A stretch of 49,612 nucleotides of DNA from an uncultured Granulosicoccaceae bacterium. GTDB taxonomy: Bacteria > Pseudomonadota > Gammaproteobacteria > Granulosicoccales > Granulosicoccaceae. The stretch is from contig CALHOI010000011.1 in NCBI GenBank assembly GCA_938035525.1, forward strand, positions 1-49,612. The letters are read 5' to 3'. Position 1 is the stretch's first letter, and every line of letters starts with the position of its first letter. The translations under genes and the position numbers were made by a program. The notes beneath the pieces are model-generated. The model saw only the letters and a program-made list of their open reading frames with translations. It was not told the DNA's origin and did not search any database. Below, one piece after another: positions 27,649-35,453 of this stretch.

Positions 27649-29511
27649 ATGAGCCACAGCCTGTTTACAAAAATGCCACGTCGCTTGTGCCGACTGAATG
27701 CCAAGACACCACTCTGTGTGTTGTTGACGCTTGGCCTGATTGGGTGTTCCTCGGTTAAAACACCAGAAACACTGAAAAAGCTTTCTTTATCAAACATCAG
27801 CATTCCTGAAAACGATCCGTCGTTCAGAAAGCGCGTGTACGTTGGCGGAAGTTTTGGCCAATCAACCCTAAAGCCTGATACCAGTAATACCGTGTTTACC
27901 GCGGCTCAGAACAGTGCCTCAGCATCTGACTTTCGCCTCGGTATTGATTTACACAATCAGCTGTCCGTTGAATTGAATACGTCATTGTTGGGTAAGGTCA
28001 AATTTGACCAATCGAACGAATTAGTCACACCCGATGTAAGCTATGCATCCGCATCAGTCAGCGCACTCATTTACGGTCTAACCGGAGTGTCTAATCGATC
28101 AAGACGTGAAGGGTTCAGTGGTTATGGACGAATTGGCTATGGCTTGGTGCAGCACGGTTCTATCGTTGAGCCGTTTGACTACAGAGACAATAGCGTGCTG
28201 TTGGGTTTGGGTGCCGAGTACGGATTTAACAATGGCTTGGCATTGCGAGCCGAAGTCACTCGCATCGACGATGAAGCTACCTTCATGGGCTTCGGCGGTG
28301 TATATCGTTTTGGTTTAGCTCCAAAGCAGATTGGGCAGATTTTTGTTGACGCATCAAAACCGGTATTGGGAGCAGCCAATGCAAAAACGGTTGTTCGCAA
28401 TGGCAAAACTTATCGAATCAATAATGTCTCAGAACAAGACGGTCATGCGCTAACGTCTGTTGCCGCAGCATTGGCTCAAGCGCAAGCACAACAATCGCCA
28501 CAACTTTGGAAGCCTAAAACCAGCCGACACGATCTGGACGGTGATGGTGTGGTTAACAGCCTCGATCAATGTGAGAATACCATCCCGAACACAACCGTTG
28601 GTACTCATGGATGTGGCATGTTTGACTCGGTGCTCAGTAACGTTACCTTCAAACGTGGATCGTCCTGGTTAACGCCAAAAGCGCGGGGCGAGCTGGACGA
28701 ATTAGTCGTTACATTGCTGGCTTTCCCCGAAGCTCGCATACAGGTGCGCGCGCACACCGACAGTGATGGGCCAGCAGATTTGAACATGGACTTGTCTACT
28801 CGACGAGCTGAATCGGTTGTAGCTTACCTAAGTGAAAAAGGCGTCAGTGAATTGCAACTTGTTGCGTTGGGTTTGGGCGAAGAAGAACCTATTGACACCA
28901 ATGAAACAGAAGCAAGTAAGAAGCGCAACAGACGTGTGGAGTTGCTGACCTTAACTAACGTTGATCAAAGTCATTTTGCCAATAACGCAGCCACGACAAA
29001 CACTGTGCCCATGCTTGGCGCAGCCAACCCGGCTGCACCAAAAACAAAAACAGCGGCGGCCGAAGCAGTCACCAAAGCAGTGAACTTTGTGCCAAAGGAA
29101 CCTGTTTTTCCACCTATGGCCGCAGCCAAAATAGATCCGTTGCCTAATTCGACCTATATCGCCGGGATGTCGTTGGGTGGCATTCTGCATGGTGTCGATT
29201 TCGACACAGGCTCAGCCAAATTGAGCACGGACGCAACGTCTCGACTGGACAGTGTCAGCAGCGAACTCAAAGCTTTTCCTGACGCGAAGCTCGTGATCAT
29301 GGCGCACACCGATGACCAATTATCTGAAGAAGAGAGCCTGGACTTGACGGCTCAGCAAGCCAGCAGCGTGGTTAATTATTTGGTGTCGACTGGCATTGCT
29401 GCACAAAGATTACAGGCCGAAGGATTTGGGTCCAGCTTACCGCTTGCACAAAATGTTACCGACCGAGATCGTCAGCGCAACAGGCGCGTCGAGATTCGTG
29501 TCATTCAATAA
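27649..29511 (+). CDS. Lipoprotein with barrel, type-3 repeat and two OmpA domains
   Basis: A 620-aa protein with lipobox LIGC (Cys 33) after a hydrophobic stretch. Then an OmpA-type barrel (about 60-225, RVYVGGSFGQSTLKPD); a linker; one thrombospondin type-3 unit (about 297-320, DLDGDGVVNSLDQC); an OmpA domain with intact contacts (AHTDSDGP, LSTRRAESV); a second Ala/Pro/Lys linker; and a second OmpA domain (about 505-620) that keeps AHTD but has Gln in place of the Arg (LTAQQASSV). Two OmpA domains in one chain is unusual. The layout from the lipobox to the first OmpA domain equals the second halves of the 1720- and 924-aa proteins. The start is weakly supported by ribosome-site evidence; Met at 27673 is the alternative. 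Confidence 0.83.
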   Translation: MSHSLFTKMPRRLCRLNAKTPLCVLLTLGLIGCSSVKTPETLKKLSLSNISIPENDPSFRKRVYVGGSFGQSTLKPDTSNTVFTAAQNSASASDFRLGIDLHNQLSVELNTSLLGKVKFDQSNELVTPDVSYASASVSALIYGLTGVSNRSRREGFSGYGRIGYGLVQHGSIVEPFDYRDNSVLLGLGAEYGFNNGLALRAEVTRIDDEATFMGFGGVYRFGLAPKQIGQIFVDASKPVLGAANAKTVVRNGKTYRINNVSEQDGHALTSVAAALAQAQAQQSPQLWKPKTSRHDLDGDGVVNSLDQCENTIPNTTVGTHGCGMFDSVLSNVTFKRGSSWLTPKARGELDELVVTLLAFPEARIQVRAHTDSDGPADLNMDLSTRRAESVVAYLSEKGVSELQLVALGLGEEEPIDTNETEASKKRNRRVELLTLTNVDQSHFANNAATTNTVPMLGAANPAAPKTKTAAAEAVTKAVNFVPKEPVFPPMAAAKIDPLPNSTYIAGMSLGGILHGVDFDTGSAKLSTDATSRLDSVSSELKAFPDAKLVIMAHTDDQLSEEESLDLTAQQASSVVNYLVSTGIAAQRLQAEGFGSSLPLAQNVTDRDRQRNRRVEIRVIQ

Positions 29512-29547
29512 AGTCTATTAAACTAACAATAAAGTCTATTAAACTAA
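29506..29547 (+). repeat. 21-bp perfect tandem repeat across a stop codon
   Basis: A 21-bp unit starting CAATAAAGTC occurs twice without spacer (29506-29526 and 29527-29547). The first copy contains the TAA stop of the 620-aa gene. Recent slippage or duplication is likely. Confidence 0.85.
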
Positions 29548-30009
29548 GTCTTTTCCACCTGCAGCTTCGGTTGCCAGCGGTGCCCTAAAATAACCGACTC
29601 TGTGGCGGGGTCGGTGTTTCCCAACATTTTATAGTTTGTTGCACTTGTTTCGTTCGCAGATTGTTTCTCAATCTGTTTCTACTTTTACTTTTAATACATA
29701 ACGCAAGTTGCTGATTCATTTAGCTAAGTCGACCATTGTCAATGTTGGGTTGCGGATGAATGTTGACGGAGTTCACATTTTGCTGCTTCGCTTCGATGTA
29801 AGCGTGTTGTTTGTAAGTGATGCTGATCGCGCTTCTGAGTAGCCATTCCTGTTATTGTTCTCCCTCAGATTTCCGTATCTACTAACGTAAACAGCTTTTG
29901 TCCGGGCAGCGTTCCTGATAGTTCAGGTACACAAAGCCAGACGTTAGGAAGCCGGACGTTAGTAAGTGCAAAAAGATTAAGTGCAAAAAAGTAAGCGCGA
30001 AAAAATAAA
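29512..30009. other. 498-bp leader of the 1720-aa gene
   Basis: No gene seen. It begins with the 21-bp tandem repeat and ends with degenerate tandem repeats (29934-30006). The length suggests a promoter and a long 5' leader for the giant type-3-repeat gene. No clear terminator or hexamer pair was found. Confidence 0.5.
29934..30006 (+). repeat. Degenerate tandem repeats directly before a start codon
   Basis: AAGCCAGACGTTAG and AAGCCGGACGTTAG (29934-29947, 29949-29962, period 15) are followed by three A-rich units beginning TAAG (29963-29977, 29978-29991, 29992-30006). ATG 30010 follows with no Shine-Dalgarno sequence. Unit number could vary and change expression. Confidence 0.6.
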
Positions 30010-33000
30010 ATGAAAATAGTCAGATCAAATTCAGAAACAACGACCAAACCGATGTCAATCGTGTCTCCACGTGAGGGCTGCAAGTCTATGATGAATCTCA
30101 TTTCCACACCGCAGAGTGCGCCTGTGCAGGGCTCGCGAGGTCGACCTTTCACACGTTCAGCTTTATCGGCTTTAGTGCTGGGTATTCTGTTGGTTCCAGC
30201 CACAGCAACCATGGCGCAATCCGGACCCGACAGTGATGGCGATGGCGTGCCTAATCAAATCGATCTTGATGATGACAACGACGGCATTCTCGATGTCAAC
30301 GAAGGATTAATCGACAGTGATAACAACGGTGTTCATGATGCCAATTCGGTTGACACCGATGGTGACGGAACCCCTGACGGATTAGATCTCGATAGCGACA
30401 ACGACGGCATACTCGATAACCTCGAAGCACGTGCAGATCGTGATGCTGTTAAGGCCCTTGATCTAAACCCTAATGGTGCAATTGATATTAGTTTTGCTGT
30501 TGGAGCAAACGGTGTCGCCGATGCAATTGAAACCTCACCAGACTCTGGCGTGTTGGCTTATAACGTGTTGGACAGCGACGGCGATGGCGTTCCTGATTTC
30601 CGTGATACCGACTCAGACAACGACGGCATATTTGATTTGGCCGAAGCCGGTGGCAACGATAACAACGCTGACGGCCGCATAGATTCGTTTTCAGACTCTG
30701 ACGGAAAAGGTGTTGACGATGGTGTTCAGTCGTCTGCATTGCCTTTATTCGATACAGATGGTGACGGCACACTCGATTACCGTGATACCGATTCAGACAA
30801 CGACGGCATACCTGACGCTGTTGAGTCCAGAGGTTCAAGCGCAGCCCGGCCAACAGACACAGATGGCGATGGCGCACCCGATTACCGGGAAAACGACAGT
30901 GACAACGACGGTGTTAGCGATGCTGTAGAAGCTGGTGTCATTCCATCAGAACCAAACGATTCCAATGGCGATGGCCGACCAGACTTCCAGGACGGTGGCA
31001 TTGCGTTTACCGGTAATGACAACGACGGTAACAACGGCGGCCAGCCAAACACGGATGGTCCCGACACTGACGGTGACGGTATTCCCAATCAAATAGATCT
31101 TGATGATGACAACGACGGCATCCCCGATTCAGTAGAAGGACTGGTTGATGCTGATGGCAATGGTGTTGCTGATGGCAACTCCCGCGATTCAGACGGCGAC
31201 GGCACACCTGACGGTTACGACCTTGATTCCGATAACGATGGTTTGCTTGATAACCGCGAAGCGCACCCGGATTTTGGTTTTGTCAGCTCTTTAGACCAGG
31301 TGGTTAATGGTGCCATTGATATCGGTATAGCCGTTGGTAACAACGGGCTTGCCGATGTTATTGAGACGTCACCTGACTCAGGCGTCATCAACTACAACGT
31401 GCAAGACACCGATGGTGACGGCACGCCTGACTTTATGGATTTGGACAGCGATGGCGACGGTATAACCGATTTGGTTGAAGCCGGTGGTGTGGATGCCGAC
31501 AACAACGGTCGTATTGATAACTTCGTTGATGCTGATGACAAAGGTGTAGACGACAGCGTGCAGGCCAGTGCCTTGCCTGTGTTTGATACTGATGGTGATG
31601 GCGTTGCAGATTATCGCGACACCGACTCAGACAACGACCAACTGCCAGACAGTCAGGAAGCGGGTAATAACCCCAATCAGCCTGTGGACACAGACAATGA
31701 CGGCGCAGCGGATTTTCGCGAAACCGACAGCGACGGTGATGGTGTCAGTGACACTGAAGAAGCCGGTTTGAGTTCGGGTAACAACAATGGCGATAACAAC
31801 AACGGCGGTAACGGAAACAACAATACCGACAACAGTGGCCCGGACACCGACGGTGACGGCATTGCCGACAGAATAGATCTTGATGATGACAACGACGGCA
31901 TCCCTGATACCGCAGAAGGTCTGATCGATGCCGACGGTGACGGTGTTGCCGACCCGCAGTCTCGCGACACCGACGGCGACGGTACACCTGACGGCTATGA
32001 CCTTGACAGCGATAACGATGGTTTGCTCGATAACCGAGAAGCACACCCCAACTTTTCTGTGATCAGCGGTCTTGATCAAGTCGTCAATGGCGCCATCGAC
32101 ATTGGTGTGTCGGTCGGCAATAACGGTTTGGCCGACGCCATTGAAACCTCAGCCGACTCTGGCGCAATTAACTACCCAATTCAGGACACCGATGGTGATG
32201 GTGTGCCCGACTTTATCGATTTGGACAGCGACAACGATGGCATACCTGACCTTGTTGAAGCCGGTGGTGTCGATGCCGACCAGGATGGCCGCATTGATAA
32301 CTTTTTTGACGGCGACGACAAGGGTGTAGACGACAGCGTGCAAGCCAGTGGTTTGCCAGTGTTCGATACCGACGGTGACGGCGTTGCCGATTATCGGGAT
32401 TCCGACTCAGATGCAGACGGCATTCCCGACAGCGTAGAAGCCGGCCCAATGCCCGCCAACCCAATCGATACCGATGGTGACGGTGCGGCAGATTTCCGCG
32501 AGCAGGATTCTGATGGCGACACAGTGCCAGATAATCTTGAAATGGGCGCCGACCCAAATAACCCAATCGATTCCAATGGCGACGGCGTTGCCGATTTCCA
32601 GGATCCGGACGTCAGCACCGGTGCACCTCCTGCTCCACCGGTAAGCGATGACGTCGATGGCGATGGTATCCACAACGACGACGACCTCGACGATGACAAC
32701 GACGGATTGCTCGATTCAGTGGAAGGCAATGGCGATGATGACGGTGACACAACAATTAACCAATACGATTTGGACAGTGACAACGACGGCATAACCGATA
32801 TCGCAGAAGCCGCACAACTACTGGATACGGTGCTTGCGCTGGACCTTGATAACGACGGCAGACTGGACTCACCAGTCGGATCTAACGGGTACGCTGACGT
32901 TTTAGAGTCGACACCTGACTCAGGTACGTCTATCTTTAATGTTGCGGATAGCGATAACGATGGTGTTCCGGATTTTAAAGACCTCGATAGCGACAACGAC

Positions 33001-35172
33001 GGCATCTACGATGCGTTCGAATCGGGTCGAGTCTCAACCGACATGAATGGCCGCTTGGTATCCGGGTCCGATAACACGGGTCTGGTCACCGGCGCTGGTA
33101 ACGAATTACTCGATACCGATGCCGATGGGGTGGTTGATAACCGCGATCTGGACAGTGATAACGATGGTTTGCTGGACTTGTTGGAAGCGCGTGGTACCGA
33201 CGTCGATGGTGATGGTCGAATCGATGAATTTGACGATGTTAATGGCGACGGGGCCGATGATGGTCTACAACGAACTACAGCAGTATTAATTGATACCGAC
33301 AGCGATCGGGTTCCAGACTACCGTGATCTAGACAGTGATCAGGATAGTCTTTCCGATTTGCTGGAGACCCAGGGCTCAGCCGTGGATCTCGACAACAATG
33401 GTGTACTGGATAATTTTGTCGATGGCAACGAAGACGGCCTTGATGACAATCTTGCAGCAAATCCAGTACGTGAGCGAGATACCGATCAGGATGGTATTCC
33501 TGATCAGGTAGATCTAGACAGTGATGGCGACGGGTTCAGTGATCTCGTTGAGGCCGGTGGTGCCGACATCGATAACGATGGCACCGTCGATGTACTCAAA
33601 GACGCTGATAACGACGGCATTCCCGACGTCGCCGATGCATCTAGCACTGGTGGCGAAGATAGCGATCAGGATGGTATAGACGATATGTTCGACGTGACCT
33701 TTACAGGCGGTAACGACGCAGACGGTGATGGTATTGCCGATCAGTTTGACCCAGACAACGATGGCAACGGATTCGTTGGCCCATCAGTTGCCGATGATGG
33801 TCAGGGTACGGTGATGGACTTGCCAGATTCGAATGGCAATGGCACCCCCGATATTCAGGAATCAGCACCAAACACTGGCAGGGTTGAGACCGGGCTTGAT
33901 GGGAGTGGTCTGGCGTGCTCAATAAGCCCGAATGGTCCGGCATCCAAGGTGCCTGATCCCACATTCCTTCTGCTGCTGGCCGCCTCTCTGGCGTCCATTA
34001 TGTGGCGAACACTCCAACGGGTCGCTCAGCGACCCGCTGGTAACCCCAAAGGCCTGCGTAATGCAGGCCTTATCGTTGCAGCTGTGTCAACGCTTGCCCT
34101 AAGCGGGTGTAGCTGGCTGGATTTTGGCGGTTCAAGTCGTGCCAGCTCAGACCACAAAGGGCGGGTTTACATTGGTGCCGGTGCACTGGTCAGTCAGGTT
34201 GAGCCAGAAACCACTGGTGACACTAACGGCGTCACTGTCGATGAAACCATGAGTGCTGGCGGAAGCTTGCAATTGGGATACGACATTTCTAATCGGTTCT
34301 CGATCGAACTGCATGGATCAGAACTCGGTGAAGCGACCTTTAATCCAACAGGTACAGTCGGCTATCAGGTTGGCGGGCTAAGCGCGCTTGTGTATGGGCT
34401 CAACGATGCTGACGATCGAGGTCGCCGTGAAGGCTTTTCGGTTTTTGGCAGAGTTGGTGGCGGTACCATGCGTAATCAGGCTGATAACGTACAGTTTCGA
34501 CGCCTGAACGACTATCACTTGCTGGCAGGTCTTGGTCTGGAATACGGGTTAAGAAATGGCCTGGCGTTTCGTGCCGAAGCCGTCGCGCACGACACTGATG
34601 CCAGGTATGGTCAGCTAGGTCTGGTCTATCGCTTTGGGTCAGCTGCACCTAGAGGGCGTGCTCCTTCGCCACGCGCTGAAGTGCCAACACCAGCCGTGGT
34701 GCCACAGCCCACTGTGCAAGAGCCAACAATCCAAACACCGCTTGATTCTGACGCCGATGGTGTAGTGGACGCTGCTGACGCATGTCCATCCAGCGCGCCG
34801 GGTGTTCCTGTTAATCAAGATGGCTGCGCTTTGTTTAATGGTGCAATCGAAGGTATTAACTTTGAATCTGGCTCCGACAGGCTCACCGGAGAAGCTCAGC
34901 AGATACTTAATGGCGTAGCGGCGACCCTAAGCAACTACCCTGATCTGCGCGTTTCGGTTGAGGCTCACACTGATAACCAAGGTGGTGCTGAGAGCAACCT
35001 GCAGCTGTCCAAACGACGCGCCATTGCCGTTGCTCGTTATCTGGTTGAGCAAGGTGTAGCCGGCCCAAGATTGCAGCCACAAGCTTATGGCGAATCACAG
35101 CCGCGTGAGACTAATGCGACTGCCGAGGGGCGGGCTCGAAATCGTCGCGTGGAGTTCCAAGTGGTTAACTGA
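30010..35172 (+). CDS. 1720-aa type-3-repeat protein fused to a lipoprotein OmpA unit
   Basis: First half: signal peptide ending ATMA/QS near residue 70, then four long blocks (starting near residues 74, 352, 612 and 881) of thrombospondin type-3 repeats, Asp/Asn-rich motifs such as DSDNDGI that bind calcium. A sorting-like element follows: VETGLDGSGLACSIS (Cys 1303), Asp-Pro 1316-1317, hydrophobic FLLLLAASLASIM and Arg. Second half: Met 1331, a basic stretch, a lipoprotein signal with LSGC (Cys 1367), an OmpA-type barrel (about 1385-1545), a Pro-rich linker, one type-3 unit (DSDADGVVDAADAC) and an OmpA domain with intact Asp and Arg (AHTDNQGG, LSKRRAIAV). The frame is continuous throughout. 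In-frame ATGs at 30052 and 30088 could be the real start; the latter has GAGGG upstream. Confidence 0.85.
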   Translation: MKIVRSNSETTTKPMSIVSPREGCKSMMNLISTPQSAPVQGSRGRPFTRSALSALVLGILLVPATATMAQSGPDSDGDGVPNQIDLDDDNDGILDVNEGLIDSDNNGVHDANSVDTDGDGTPDGLDLDSDNDGILDNLEARADRDAVKALDLNPNGAIDISFAVGANGVADAIETSPDSGVLAYNVLDSDGDGVPDFRDTDSDNDGIFDLAEAGGNDNNADGRIDSFSDSDGKGVDDGVQSSALPLFDTDGDGTLDYRDTDSDNDGIPDAVESRGSSAARPTDTDGDGAPDYRENDSDNDGVSDAVEAGVIPSEPNDSNGDGRPDFQDGGIAFTGNDNDGNNGGQPNTDGPDTDGDGIPNQIDLDDDNDGIPDSVEGLVDADGNGVADGNSRDSDGDGTPDGYDLDSDNDGLLDNREAHPDFGFVSSLDQVVNGAIDIGIAVGNNGLADVIETSPDSGVINYNVQDTDGDGTPDFMDLDSDGDGITDLVEAGGVDADNNGRIDNFVDADDKGVDDSVQASALPVFDTDGDGVADYRDTDSDNDQLPDSQEAGNNPNQPVDTDNDGAADFRETDSDGDGVSDTEEAGLSSGNNNGDNNNGGNGNNNTDNSGPDTDGDGIADRIDLDDDNDGIPDTAEGLIDADGDGVADPQSRDTDGDGTPDGYDLDSDNDGLLDNREAHPNFSVISGLDQVVNGAIDIGVSVGNNGLADAIETSADSGAINYPIQDTDGDGVPDFIDLDSDNDGIPDLVEAGGVDADQDGRIDNFFDGDDKGVDDSVQASGLPVFDTDGDGVADYRDSDSDADGIPDSVEAGPMPANPIDTDGDGAADFREQDSDGDTVPDNLEMGADPNNPIDSNGDGVADFQDPDVSTGAPPAPPVSDDVDGDGIHNDDDLDDDNDGLLDSVEGNGDDDGDTTINQYDLDSDNDGITDIAEAAQLLDTVLALDLDNDGRLDSPVGSNGYADVLESTPDSGTSIFNVADSDNDGVPDFKDLDSDNDGIYDAFESGRVSTDMNGRLVSGSDNTGLVTGAGNELLDTDADGVVDNRDLDSDNDGLLDLLEARGTDVDGDGRIDEFDDVNGDGADDGLQRTTAVLIDTDSDRVPDYRDLDSDQDSLSDLLETQGSAVDLDNNGVLDNFVDGNEDGLDDNLAANPVRERDTDQDGIPDQVDLDSDGDGFSDLVEAGGADIDNDGTVDVLKDADNDGIPDVADASSTGGEDSDQDGIDDMFDVTFTGGNDADGDGIADQFDPDNDGNGFVGPSVADDGQGTVMDLPDSNGNGTPDIQESAPNTGRVETGLDGSGLACSISPNGPASKVPDPTFLLLLAASLASIMWRTLQRVAQRPAGNPKGLRNAGLIVAAVSTLALSGCSWLDFGGSSRASSDHKGRVYIGAGALVSQVEPETTGDTNGVTVDETMSAGGSLQLGYDISNRFSIELHGSELGEATFNPTGTVGYQVGGLSALVYGLNDADDRGRREGFSVFGRVGGGTMRNQADNVQFRRLNDYHLLAGLGLEYGLRNGLAFRAEAVAHDTDARYGQLGLVYRFGSAAPRGRAPSPRAEVPTPAVVPQPTVQEPTIQTPLDSDADGVVDAADACPSSAPGVPVNQDGCALFNGAIEGINFESGSDRLTGEAQQILNGVAATLSNYPDLRVSVEAHTDNQGGAESNLQLSKRRAIAVARYLVEQGVAGPRLQPQAYGESQPRETNATAEGRARNRRVEFQVVN
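30229..33000 (+). repeat. Long-period internal repeats of type-3 modules
   Basis: Blocks starting at 30229, 31063, 31843 and 32650 repeat with periods of 834, 780 and 807 bp, all multiples of three. Blocks two and three are most alike: GATCTTGATGATGACAACGA recurs in each, and GVDDSVQAS is shared. The fourth is more diverged. Such repeats invite copy-number change by recombination. Confidence 0.7.
34018..34071 (+). other. Two perfect hairpins inside the coding frame at the fusion junction
   Basis: CGGGTCGC-TCA-GCGACCCG (34018-34036) and AAGGCCTGC-GTAAT-GCAGGCCTT (34049-34071) lie between the sorting-like element and the internal lipobox. Both are in frame and encode the linker around QRVAQRPAGNPKGLRNAGL. 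The second has the look of an intrinsic terminator stem without its T-run. Confidence 0.75.
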
Positions 35173-35254
35173 CTGTTTGACTTGATCTAGCGATCCAAGC
35201 GTCAGCGATTCACGCTTGCGCGGGTCGTAAAAAACAAGTTTCTTCGCGAAATGC

Positions 35255-35286
35255 AGGCCTCTTATCGCTGGTAAGAGGCCTTTTTT
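35255..35286 (+). terminator. Strong intrinsic terminator after the 1720-aa gene
   Basis: AGGCCTCTTA (35255-35264) and TAAGAGGCCT (35272-35281) form a perfect 10-bp stem with a 7-base loop, followed by TTTTT. It ends the 1720-aa transcript, so the 924-aa gene needs its own promoter. Confidence 0.9.
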
Positions 35287-35453
35287 CGTTAACGCCTGCG
35301 CACTTTACCCTGCCGTATTGTAAAAACTTATTAGCGAACGGTATTCTCTTCCGTGAGCGTCGGACCCGCAGCAATATTTGTTGCATACTCAGCGTAGGCA
35401 GATTCCTTTTTCCATGGTTGGAAATGGTCGGACATAAAAGGGTATGAAAGAGT

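Noticed and set aside
30488..30877. Several long reverse-strand frames within the type-3-repeat genes
   Set aside because: The repeated GAC/GAT-rich codons give long Cys/Arg/His or Ser-rich shadow frames on the other strand. The periodic composition mirrors the sense gene.
30229..33700. CRISPR-like appearance of the regular repeats
   Set aside because: The repeats are coding, degenerate, kept in frame and translate to calcium-binding motifs. There are no constant-length unique spacers or cas genes.
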